A DNA stretch of 5,747 bases from contig WOYN01000151.1 in NCBI GenBank assembly GCA_011620825.1, positions 1-5,747 on the forward strand. Reading direction: 5' to 3'. The translations under genes and the position numbers were made by a program. The stretch's first letter is position 1; each line of letters starts with the position of its first letter. The notes under the pieces are model-generated. The model saw only the letters and a list, made by a program, of their open reading frames with translations, made no database searches and had not been told where the DNA came from. Below, piece by piece: positions 1-5,747 of the stretch. The DNA comes from Candidatus Methanomethylophilaceae archaeon (lineage in GTDB: Archaea > Thermoplasmatota > Thermoplasmata > Methanomassiliicoccales > Methanomethylophilaceae).

Positions 1-129
1 TGTCCGCAGCATTGCGGCGAAAGAGTCCAGGCATGCCTACACCGTAGCAACGGCTACGCCCGGCCCAAAAAAGCGGACTGAGCGCGCGAGGCGCGAGGCG
101 CGAGGCGCGAGGCGCGACCCAGCGTGGCG
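1..129. other. GC-rich non-archaeal flank without a supported gene
   Basis: No convincing gene is seen here. The stretch lies downstream of the M20 amidohydrolase stop codon. It holds a perfect 6-bp stem with a 4-base loop at 43-58 (CGTAGC/GCTACG), a smaller 5-bp stem at 4-17 (CCGCA/TGCGG), an A6 run at 67-72 and a heptamer tandem repeat at 84-118. A short minus-strand open frame from an ATG at 34 runs off the left edge (MPGLFRR...). A plus-strand frame open from base 1 ends at TGA 79-81. Either could be the tip of a neighbouring gene, but both are too short to call. Composition matches the M20 fragment rather than the genes to the right, so it probably belongs to the same foreign segment. 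Confidence 0.5.
84..118. repeat. 7-bp tandem repeat, unit GCGCGAG, about five copies
   Basis: Four perfect copies of GCGCGAG lie at 84-90, 91-97, 98-104 and 105-111, followed by a fifth copy with one mismatch (GCGCGAC, 112-118). The array lies 11 bases beyond the stop codon of the M20 amidohydrolase fragment, in intergenic DNA. Short GC-rich tandem repeats of this kind are common in intergenic regions of high-GC bacteria and vary in copy number by slippage. It is not a CRISPR: the units are contiguous, with no spacers. Confidence 0.9.
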
Positions 130-309
130 CTACGAGGCTCTCTCGCGCGCCAACCAGAGCACCGCGGCCTCGAACGCGTCGATCGCGAGCGCAACGTCGG
201 CGTCGGTGACCGACTCGTCCGGGTGATGGCTGACGCCACCGTTGCCACACCGCACAAAGAGCATCGCGTACCTCGTGAGCGTCGCGACCGCCATCGCGTC
301 GTGGCCCGC
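130..309 (-). CDS. C-terminal fragment of an M20-family amidohydrolase (allantoate / N-carbamoyl-amino-acid hydrolase type)
   Basis: About 57 codons match the C-terminal end of M20 amidases such as allantoate amidohydrolase and N-carbamoyl-L-amino-acid hydrolase, which hydrolyse ureido or carbamoyl groups in a metal-dependent reaction. The visible marks are AGHDAM, then MLFVRC, then GGVSHHPDES, where the family's conserved SH-x-P-x-E segment carries a metal-binding His, then a closing helix ending at a TAG stop (130-132). The N-terminal metal site and dimerisation domain, about 350 residues in the family, are missing. In their place, in the same frame, are the first 25 codons of hisG. Of the 57 codons, 51 end in G or C, and bases 121-300 are 69% GC by hand count (124/180), unlike the genes to the right. 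I read it as foreign bacterial DNA, probably joined by misassembly. The exact substrate cannot be told from this tail. Confidence 0.75.
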   Translation of the reverse strand, partial: AGHDAMAVATLTRYAMLFVRCGNGGVSHHPDESVTDADVALAIDAFEAAVLWLARERAS

Positions 310-378
310 CTTGGAGAGCAGCTCCACAGACCTATCGCTGAGCCTTCCTTTGTTCGGGATAGCTAATTTCAATGTCAT
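304..378 (-). CDS. hisG: ATP phosphoribosyltransferase, first 25 codons only (truncated at a junction)
   Basis: HisG joins ATP and PRPP to give phosphoribosyl-ATP, the first step of histidine synthesis, in the cytoplasm. Only the N-terminus is present: MTLKLAIPNKGRLSDRSVEL then LSKAG, with the family's typical opening strand and the IPNKGRL signature. The ATG at 378 has a GAGG Shine-Dalgarno at 385-388 with a 6-base spacer. The gene begins 33 bases after the asd stop and is probably in the same transcript. After residue 25 the similarity switches abruptly to the end of an M20 amidohydrolase, so the catalytic body (normally about 200-290 residues in total) is absent and the 82-residue frame 378-130 cannot be a working HisG. 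8 of its 25 codons end in A or T, against 6 of 57 beyond the junction. It is either the true gene cut by an assembly join or a real recombination product; I favour the first. Confidence 0.8.
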
Positions 379-411
379 CTTCAGCCTCGTTTATCTGTGA
401 CGGAAATTGTT

Positions 412-1476
412 TTAAAGCAGGCCCTTCGCCTTGGCTAGTTCCGCATTGAGGACGGAACCTCCGGCACCGCCCCTGATCGTATTGTGTGAAAGTACGAACG
501 CTTTGTAATAGCCGTTACTCGACCTGAGCCTTCCGACGCTCACGGCCATGCCTTTTGCGCGGTCCGGCGTCCCGGCATACACATCGAATACCGGCTGAGG
601 GCGGTTTTCTTCGCTCCTGACCATTATCGGCACGTCCGGCGCCGAGGGAAGCCCCAGCATCTGAGGTTCTCCGCGGAATCTGGAGAGCGTATCGCCGAGC
701 TCGGCCAGCGACGGTTCATCTCTCAGTGCCAATACCAAGGACTCGGTGTGTCCGTCCACCACGGGCACGCGGGCGCAGTTCGCCATTAACCTAATGTCAG
801 CGGAGCGGAAGACATTGCCGTCGAAGACACCGAGCATCTTGCAGAGCTCCGTTTCCATTTTCTCCTCCTCGCCTTTGATGAACGGAACGACGTTGCCGAC
901 CGCGTCCAGCGACGGGACTCCGGGATATCCTGCCCCGGAAAGCGCCTGATATGTCGAAACGAAAACTTCTTCGAGCCCGTACTTGGCATGGACAGCCTTC
1001 AAAGGAAGGGCTATCCCTGTGGTCGAGCAGTTTGCGTTGGTGACTATGAAACCGCCGTTCTCCAAGTAGGTCTTCTGCTCCATTACAGACCGAAGATGCT
1101 CCGGATTGACCTCAGGTATCAGTATAGGGACGTCGGGGTCCATCCTGTGTGCTCCGGCGTTGGTGAAAACCGCCACGCCCGCTCCGGCGAGGGCAGACTC
1201 GGTGTGTCCCGCCAGCTCGCTGGGTATCCCGCTGAAGGCCACCCTGGTCGCGGCCGAGATCTTGTCGAGGTCCATGACCTCGATCTCTCTGTCAAGGGTC
1301 TCGTCTCTGAAACTGTAGTCCCTTACCTTGAGTACATCCCTAAGCTTTTTTCCTCCGGACCTTTCAGATGCATACAGTCCCTCTATCTCGAAATAAGGGT
1401 GGTCTTCCAGCATCTGAACGAACCTCTGTCCGATCATGCCCGTTGCCCCGAGGACCGCGACGCGCGTCTTGTTCAT
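412..1476 (-). CDS. asd: Aspartate-semialdehyde dehydrogenase, archaeal/fungal class
   Basis: This enzyme reduces L-aspartyl-4-phosphate to aspartate-4-semialdehyde with NADPH, the branch point to lysine, threonine/homoserine and methionine. The 354-residue length is that of the archaeal/fungal class. An N-terminal nucleotide-binding fold carries GATGMIGQ at residues 10-17. The catalytic Cys150 lies in NANCST, followed by TYQALSGAGYPG (175-186, with the Gln177 expected at the active site) and RVPVVDGHTES (236-246) carrying the substrate Arg236 and the acid/base His243. The dimerisation domain is complete and the C-terminus ends at TAA. The start is ATG 1476 with GGGAG at 1487-1491, ten bases upstream. 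It has a likely promoter of its own at 1516-1524, six bases or so beyond the aroQ stop, and hisG follows closely. No frameshift or missing catalytic residue is seen. Function is assigned with high certainty from motifs and length. Confidence 0.96.
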   Translation of the reverse strand: MNKTRVAVLGATGMIGQRFVQMLEDHPYFEIEGLYASERSGGKKLRDVLKVRDYSFRDETLDREIEVMDLDKISAATRVAFSGIPSELAGHTESALAGAGVAVFTNAGAHRMDPDVPILIPEVNPEHLRSVMEQKTYLENGGFIVTNANCSTTGIALPLKAVHAKYGLEEVFVSTYQALSGAGYPGVPSLDAVGNVVPFIKGEEEKMETELCKMLGVFDGNVFRSADIRLMANCARVPVVDGHTESLVLALRDEPSLAELGDTLSRFRGEPQMLGLPSAPDVPIMVRSEENRPQPVFDVYAGTPDRAKGMAVSVGRLRSSNGYYKAFVLSHNTIRGGAGGSVLNAELAKAKGLL

Positions 1477-1486
1477 ATGTATTGCT

Positions 1487-1491
1487 CTCCC
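1487..1491 (-). promoter_or_regulatory. Ribosome binding site of asd
   Basis: GGGAG on the minus strand, ten bases before the asd ATG at 1476. It falls inside the short leader predicted from the TATA box at 1516-1524, so promoter, ribosome site and start codon agree. Confidence 0.6.
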
Positions 1492-1515
1492 TGGTTCATT
1501 CTGATTCCGATGACG

Positions 1516-1524
1516 TATATAAAA
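1516..1524 (-). promoter_or_regulatory. Archaeal TATA box for asd
   Basis: The minus strand reads TTTTATATA, a near-ideal archaeal box A, in the 55-base gap between aroQ and asd. With the usual ~25-base distance from the box centre, transcription would begin near 1494, giving a leader of about 18 bases that contains the asd ribosome site. This suggests asd(-hisG) can be transcribed independently of aroQ. The start position is inferred, not observed. Confidence 0.65.
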
Positions 1525-1531
1525 CCGTGCG

Positions 1532-1807
1532 TCATTTCTCGAAAAGGTGCTTCTGCCTTTCCTTCGAGATCCTCAGTAGAACCTCGGCAATCTGTTTTGC
1601 CTCGCTCTCCGAAAGGCTTACTTCTTCGCAGAGCTCATGATATCTCTGTATAACCTCGCGCTCTTTTTCACTGTTCCAATAGCTCTGAGAGGATTTTTTC
1701 TTGGCCTTGGCCAGTTCGTCACTGATTTCCATACGCGTGGCGATAAGGTCGATTATCTCGGCGTCAATGGCCGCTATTTGCCCCCTGAGCTCTTCGGTAT
1801 CAGGCAT
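1532..1807 (-). CDS. aroQ: Chorismate mutase, AroQ class, monofunctional
   Basis: It converts chorismate to prephenate, the first committed step to phenylalanine and tyrosine. The 91-residue all-helical domain is free-standing, as in many archaea, not fused to prephenate dehydratase or dehydrogenase. Aligned by eye to the E. coli P-protein domain (R11, R28, K39, D48, R51, E52, S84, Q88), the matching residues are R8, R25, K36, N45, K48, E49, S81 and Q85. Most of the active site is conserved, with conservative D-to-N and R-to-K changes at two positions. I chose ATG 1807 rather than a TTG at 1819 because the frame then opens directly into the family's first helix (TEELRGQIAAID). GGTGG sits about five bases upstream (1811-1815), and the TATA box at 1839-1845 would place the transcript start near 1816, inside or after the TTG. 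It stops at TGA and is followed by asd on the same strand. Confidence 0.92.
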   Translation of the reverse strand: MPDTEELRGQIAAIDAEIIDLIATRMEISDELAKAKKKSSQSYWNSEKEREVIQRYHELCEEVSLSESEAKQIAEVLLRISKERQKHLFEK

Positions 1808-1838
1808 CTGAACCACCAACCCCAGATACGGTTATCTG

Positions 1839-1845
1839 TATAAAA
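1839..1845 (-). promoter_or_regulatory. TATA box for aroQ
   Basis: TTTTATA on the minus strand. Transcription would begin roughly 25 bases downstream, near 1816, leaving a leader of only about ten bases before ATG 1807. That spacing argues against the upstream TTG at 1819 as the start. The match is good but short, and the start point is inferred. Confidence 0.55.
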
Positions 1846-1870
1846 CAACTGACGCCCGCTTTCATTCTGG

Positions 1871-1880
1871 AATAATATTA
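1871..1880 (+). promoter_or_regulatory. Possible TATA element for the HyuA-like gene
   Basis: AATAATATTA is the most TATA-like string upstream of the plus-strand gene. A start about 26 bases downstream (near 1902) would give a leader of some 22 bases containing the AGGAG at 1911-1915. It lies about 30 bp from the divergent aroQ TATA box. The match to the archaeal consensus is weaker than for asd. Confidence 0.4.
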
Positions 1881-1910
1881 AGATAAGATAAACAGATTCA
1901 GGTCGCAAAA

Positions 1911-1915
1911 AGGAG
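1911..1915 (+). promoter_or_regulatory. Ribosome binding site of the HyuA-like gene
   Basis: AGGAG with an eight-base spacer to ATG 1924. This is the clearest Shine-Dalgarno in the window and fixes the start codon; no better in-frame start lies upstream. Confidence 0.75.
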
Positions 1916-1923
1916 CACTTGGA

Positions 1924-3924
1924 ATGGTATATGGATTGGGAATCGATACTGGCGGGACCTATACCGACGCGGTGGTAATGGACATCGAGACCGGGGAAGT
2001 TCTTGTGTCCCACAAATCACCGACAACCCACGAGGACCTCACGATCGGGATAAGAGGATCCATCGAAGGGTTGAGCGACGAGATTCTGGCCAAGGTGGGC
2101 GTGGTCTCTCTGTCTTCGACTCTGGCTACCAACTCGGTGGTCGAGGGGAAAGGTTGCCGCGTCGGACTCGTGGCCATCGGACACGAATTTAACAGCAAGT
2201 ATCAAGCCGACGAAGAGACGGTCATCAAAGGCAGGCATGATCTTTTGGGAAGAGAGACCGAACCTCTCGACGTAAACGCAGCTGATAAGTTTCTCCGAAG
2301 TATAAGGGGCAAGGTCGACGGTGTCGCAATATCCGGATATCTGGGCGTTCGCAATTCAGAGCATGAGTTGAAAGTCAGAAAGATGGCATATGAGATACTT
2401 GGCGTCCGTACGGTGTGCGGTCATGAGCTCTCGTCGACCTTGGGGTTTGACGATAGGACCACCACCTGTATCATGAACGCCAGGCTCATACCCCTGATCG
2501 ACGAGCTTATCGTGGCCGTGAAACATGTCATGAAAGAAAGGAATATCCTCGCTCCCCTGATGATGGTTAAAGGAGATGGTTCCATGATGGGAGAGTCGGA
2601 GGCATCCATAAGGCCTGTGGAGACGATACTTTCGGGCCCCGCGTCGAGCCTTATAGGCGCCGGGAAGCTGACAGGGATCGAAGACGCCATCGTGGTGGAC
2701 ATAGGGGGGACGACCACGGACATAGGGATCCTCAGAGGAGGTCGCCCGGATATAGTGGAATACGGCGCCATCCTTGGAGGCATGAGGACCCACGTCAAGG
2801 CCGCGGACATATCGACCGTCGGCCTGGGAGGGGACAGTCATATCGTCGTCCTCGGTTCCGGTGTCAGAATATCGACGGTGCGTTGCGTCCCGCTATGCTT
2901 CGCGGCACGGAAATGGCCGGATATCACGGATGCTCTGCGTAAGGTATCGACCATGAGTCCAATGTTCCGTGGCGAGTTCGATGAGGATGCCAGAAATTTT
3001 CAGGAGACGGATTTCTTCGTGAGGCTTAAGGATAACAAGAACAACATAGAGCTGAGCGCTGAAGAAAAGATGTTGATCAAGTTCCTTAACAACGGACCGC
3101 GCACCCTCGGTCAGGCTTCCAGGGTCCTCAAGGTCCATCCGTTGCTATTTAAGGTCAACGACCTTGAGAACATGGGTCTGGTGCAGAGGATAGGACTGAC
3201 CCCCACCGATATATTGTGTGCCGACGGGAAATACAACGAGTTCGATCCAGAACCGGCAAAGCTCGCTATAAAGCATTTCAGCAGGGCCTATGGCGTATCC
3301 GAAGAGAAGCTAATCTCGATGGTAAAAAAAATGCTGACCGAGAAGATAGTCACCGAAATCGTGGGAAAGGTCCTGGACTCCGAGGTAGGCTCGCGGGACA
3401 TGGGTGCCGCGGGACGGCATCTTCTTAAAACAGCGGTCTCGCTCGAACAGCGCAGGGACTACAGTTGCAGCATCAAACTTAGCAAGCCGATCATCGGCAT
3501 AGGTGCACCTGCCGGTGCGTACCTTCCCGAGGTGTCAAAACGCCTGGGCACAGACTTCGTACTGCCCAAATATTCGGATGTGGGCAATGCGGTGGGGGCG
3601 GTCACGGGCGGCATAATCGAGCGCGAAGAGATACTCATAAAACCTAATGTGGAGAACGCGGTGGGCGATGTTCCATGCACCGTTTTCGCCAGGTTCGGGC
3701 GCTTTATTAAGGACAGCATATCCGAGGGAATAGAGTTCGCCAGGACTCGGGGAACCGAATACGTAAGGGAAATGGCACTTAAGGACGGAGCCGAAGACGT
3801 CGTTGTAACCGATGATGTGAGGATCAGCAAGATACGCGCTAAGAACATGCCCAGCGAATTCGCTGTTATTGACGTAACGGTGACAGTCACGGCGGCCGGG
3901 AAGCCCAAGATGTTCCAGGTATGA
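1924..3924 (+). CDS. Hydantoinase/oxoprolinase-family ATPase (HyuA-like), orphan
   Basis: A 666-residue protein of the HyuA / 5-oxoprolinase A family, whose characterised members use ATP to open cyclic amides (hydantoins, 5-oxoproline) or to carboxylate ketones. The fold is the actin/Hsp70-like ATPase. Visible marks are phosphate-1 DTGGTYTD (8-15), the family's SSTLATNSVVEG (64-75), phosphate-2 VVDIGGTTTDIG (257-268), GLGGDS (300-305), and the late nucleotide-binding GIGAPAGAYLPEVSKRLG (525-542) with DVGNAVGAV (552-560). Between the two lobes, about residues 377-424 read like a small winged-helix-type insert (hydrophobic helices, then ENMGLVQRIG) running into LTPTD. No HyuB-type partner is adjacent: aroQ diverges upstream and carB converges downstream. 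The family is certain, the substrate is not; this single-subunit archaeal subfamily is largely uncharacterised, so hydantoinase activity should not be assumed. The start is fixed by AGGAG at 1911-1915; it stops at TGA. Confidence 0.9.
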   Translation: MVYGLGIDTGGTYTDAVVMDIETGEVLVSHKSPTTHEDLTIGIRGSIEGLSDEILAKVGVVSLSSTLATNSVVEGKGCRVGLVAIGHEFNSKYQADEETVIKGRHDLLGRETEPLDVNAADKFLRSIRGKVDGVAISGYLGVRNSEHELKVRKMAYEILGVRTVCGHELSSTLGFDDRTTTCIMNARLIPLIDELIVAVKHVMKERNILAPLMMVKGDGSMMGESEASIRPVETILSGPASSLIGAGKLTGIEDAIVVDIGGTTTDIGILRGGRPDIVEYGAILGGMRTHVKAADISTVGLGGDSHIVVLGSGVRISTVRCVPLCFAARKWPDITDALRKVSTMSPMFRGEFDEDARNFQETDFFVRLKDNKNNIELSAEEKMLIKFLNNGPRTLGQASRVLKVHPLLFKVNDLENMGLVQRIGLTPTDILCADGKYNEFDPEPAKLAIKHFSRAYGVSEEKLISMVKKMLTEKIVTEIVGKVLDSEVGSRDMGAAGRHLLKTAVSLEQRRDYSCSIKLSKPIIGIGAPAGAYLPEVSKRLGTDFVLPKYSDVGNAVGAVTGGIIEREEILIKPNVENAVGDVPCTVFARFGRFIKDSISEGIEFARTRGTEYVREMALKDGAEDVVVTDDVRISKIRAKNMPSEFAVIDVTVTVTAAGKPKMFQV

Positions 3925-3927
3925 TCA
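3922..3927. other. Abutting convergent stop codons (TGATCA)
   Basis: The HyuA-like gene ends with TGA at 3922-3924 and carB, on the opposite strand, ends with TGA reading from 3927 to 3925. The two stops together make the palindrome TGATCA with no base between the genes. Any transcription terminator must therefore lie inside the opposite gene; I see no clear T-rich terminator here. Confidence 0.9.
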
Positions 3928-5747
3928 GAGTATGTGGAACTCTTTCATACTGCGGACCTTCAGCTTCTCGCCGCGGCCGACCCGTATAGCGCCTACAGCT
4001 ATATTGGCGCCCTGAACGGTGGTCATGAACGGGATCTCCAGTTCTACTGCCAACCTGCGCATCGTATATCCGTCGCGCCTCGAACCGGATTTCATGGCCG
4101 GGGTGTTGATGATCAGATTGATCCTCCCATCCCTCATGAGACCTATCGCGTTCGGCTTCAGCTTCTCGTCCAGCTTGAAGACGGTCGTTGTGTCCACGCC
4201 GTTCTCCCTCAGGTATGTGGAGGTTCCCTTCGTGGCATATATGGTGAATCCCATTTCCTTCAGCCCGCGTGCCGCATTCAACACTCTGGGTTTGTCCTGG
4301 TCGTTAACGGTAATGTACACTCCTCCGGACATCGGAAGCTTGTTACCCGCGGCTATTAAAGCTTTGTAACAGGCGGTGTAGAAGTCCTCATCTATGCCCA
4401 TGACCTCTCCTGTGCTTTTCATCTCAGGCGTGAGTATCGAATCAACGCCCGGAAGTTTCAGGAACGGGAAAACCGAAGCCTTTACTGCATAGTGGTCGAT
4501 CGATCTATATCCGGAGAGTCCGAAATCCTTCAGCTTCTTGCCGAGCATCACTTTCGTGGCGACCTTGGCCAGTGGCACACCTGTAGCCTTTGAAATGAAC
4601 GGGACCGTCCTTGAAGCGCGAGGGTTGGCCTCGATCATGAATATGTCATCGTCTTTCACGGCCAGCTGAAGGTTCATAAGACCTTTTATGTGAAGTGCCA
4701 GCGCTACTTTCTCTGATATCTCCACCATTCTGTCTATTGTCCTCTGGCTGAGTGTGAAAGGCGGCATGACCATCGTTGCGTCGCCGGAGTGGCAACCTGC
4801 GTATTCCACATGCTCCATTATGCCGCCGATGTAGATGTCCTCGCCGTCGCTGAGCACATCGATATCGATCTCGATGGCCTCTGTGAGATATTTGTCTATA
4901 AGTATAGGGTGATGCCTTGAAACCTTGACGGCGGTTTCGACGTATGTCTTAAGCTCTTCTTCGGAATAGACGATCTCCATGGCTCTTCCTCCGAGGACGT
5001 ATGAAGGCCTTACCAATACAGGGTACCCGATCTCGGAGGCGATGATCCGTGCTTCTTCGAAGGAATAGCCGGTGCCCGACCGAGGTTGGAGTATTCCGAG
5101 CTGGTCCATCAGCTTGGAGAATCTCCTTCTGTCCTCGGCGATGTCCATATCGTCGGGGTTTGTGCCAAGGATTTTTGTTTTTGTACCTTTCAGGGCCTTC
5201 TCCAGGTCCACAGCGAGGTTGACGCTGGTCTGTCCTCCGAACTGCACTATCACTCCATCGGCCTGTTCTTCCTCTACGATGTCCAGCACGTCCTCGAGCG
5301 TCAAAGGCTCGAAGTAAAGGCGGTCCGATACATCATAGTCGGTCGAAACAGTCTCCGGGTTGTTATTGATTATGACGGCATCGACACCCTCCTCCTGCAA
5401 TGCGAATACTCCATGCACGCAGCAGTAGTCGAACTCTATGCCCTGTCCTATTCTGATGGGCCCTCCGCCTATAACGACGACGCGTCTCTTGTTTTCGTCC
5501 CTGAAGGTCTCGGATGACCTGCCGTATGTAGAATAGAAATACGGCGTTATGGCGGCGAACTCCGCGGCGCATGTATCCACCATCTTGTAGACGGCCCTGA
5601 TGCCGTTGGCCTTGCGGTCGTTCCTGAACTTGATCTCATCGGTCTTCGTCAGTTCGGCTCTGACCGGATCCGCGAAGCCCATCTCCTTCGCCTACCTGAT
5701 CAGGTCAGGGTCGGCGGGGTTCTTTTTCAGGCGGTCCTCCATCCTAT
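3925..5747 (-). CDS. carB: Carbamoyl-phosphate synthase large subunit, C-terminal half, with an in-frame TAG; 5' end beyond the window
   Basis: CarB makes carbamoyl phosphate from bicarbonate, ammonia (from glutamine via CarA) and two ATP, for arginine and pyrimidines. The continuous frame 5682-3925 gives 585 residues, against about 1070 for a full CarB. It covers the end of the oligomerisation domain (VDTCAAEF, 36-43), the carbamate-phosphorylating ATP-grasp domain (GGGPIRIGQGIEFDYCC 72-88, NNNPETVSTDYD 106-117, VQFGGQTS 146-153, VLVRPSYVLGGRAM 222-235, IEANPRASRT 350-359), and the C-terminal allosteric MGS-like domain (from about 470; YATKGT 482-487, DGYTMRRLA 537-545). The ATG at 5682 is not a convincing start: homology continues in frame to the right edge (MEDRLKKNPADPDLIR, then TAG, then AKEMGFAD), as expected for the linker of an uninterrupted CarB. 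The TAG is at 5692-5694. Only a sense codon there is needed to restore the gene. Alternatives are a split carB1/carB2, as in some methanogens, or a sequence error. Confidence 0.9.
5692..5694 (-). other. In-frame TAG inside carB (candidate pyrrolysine or readthrough codon)
   Basis: Reading the minus strand in the carB frame, the codons around this site are CTG ATC AGG TAG GCG AAG GAG ATG (L I R [TAG] A K E M). Homologues usually have a charged or polar residue here, and AAG, GAG or CAG would each differ by one base. There is no shift of frame and homology is uninterrupted on both sides. The other four archaeal genes whose ends are visible use TAA (asd) or TGA (aroQ, the HyuA-like gene, carB), none TAG; that is consistent with, but does not prove, a genome in which UAG is reassigned. 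Confidence 0.85.

Noticed and set aside
43..72. Hairpin 43-58 plus the A6 run as an intrinsic terminator
   Set aside because: On the plus strand the hairpin is followed by A, not T; on the minus strand the T run comes before the hairpin. The orientation is wrong in both directions.
84..118. CRISPR array
   Set aside because: The units are 7 bp and contiguous, with no spacers and no cas genes.
988..1653. Long plus-strand open frame opposite asd and aroQ
   Set aside because: It crosses two well-supported minus-strand genes, has no recognisable motif or ribosome site, and is a shadow of GC-rich coding DNA.
1817..1819. TTG 1819 as the aroQ start
   Set aside because: It lies at or before the transcript start expected from the TATA box, and ATG 1807 has GGTGG at good spacing.
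2356..2841. Minus-strand open frames inside the HyuA-like gene (also 2421-2810 and 3459-3908)
   Set aside because: They lie wholly within a gene with clear family motifs, have no recognisable domain, and are expected by-products of its codon use.
130..3924. A hydantoin-utilisation cluster (M20 N-carbamoylase-type fragment plus HyuA-like gene)
   Set aside because: The M20 fragment is compositionally foreign, joined at a suspect junction and separated by asd and aroQ; the co-occurrence is most likely chance.
5680..5682. ATG 5682 as the true start of carB
   Set aside because: CarB homology continues upstream through the TAG to the window edge, and AAGGAG sits directly against the ATG with no spacer. 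It is kept only as the restart option in the split-gene hypothesis.

Overview
The window most likely comes from an archaeon, probably a methanogen-type euryarchaeote of the Thermoplasmata/Methanomassiliicoccales kind. This rests on the 354-residue archaeal/fungal-class aspartate-semialdehyde dehydrogenase, a free-standing ~91-residue AroQ chorismate mutase, an orphan HyuA-like ATPase, and TTTTATATA-type TATA boxes at archaeal spacing from Shine-Dalgarno sites. The exact lineage is inference; no pyrrolysine or methanogenesis gene lies in the window. Positions 1 to about 306 look like foreign, very GC-rich bacterial DNA joined to the archaeal sequence.

Layout. 1-129: GC-rich DNA with a 7-bp tandem repeat and small hairpins, no gene I can support. 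130-309 (-): the last ~57 codons of an M20-family amidohydrolase (allantoate amidohydrolase / N-carbamoyl-L-amino-acid hydrolase type). This is joined in frame at about 304-309 to 304-378 (-), the first 25 codons of hisG. 412-1476 (-): asd. 1532-1807 (-): aroQ chorismate mutase. 1808-1923: a compact divergent promoter region. 1924-3924 (+): hydantoinase/oxoprolinase-family protein. 3925-5747 (-): the C-terminal half of the carbamoyl-phosphate synthase large subunit, running off the right edge, with an in-frame TAG at 5692-5694.

The minus-strand genes aroQ, asd and hisG form an amino-acid biosynthesis block (aromatic, aspartate-family, histidine). asd appears to have its own TATA box just after the aroQ stop, while hisG follows asd by 33 bases and is probably co-transcribed with it. 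The HyuA-like gene is divergent from aroQ and convergent with carB; the last two genes abut with no spacer (TGA|TCA). CarB makes carbamoyl phosphate for arginine and pyrimidines.

The two points most worth attention are the TAG inside an otherwise intact carB frame (pyrrolysine/readthrough, a split gene, or a sequence error) and the hisG/M20 junction, which I think is more likely an assembly chimera than a real gene fusion.
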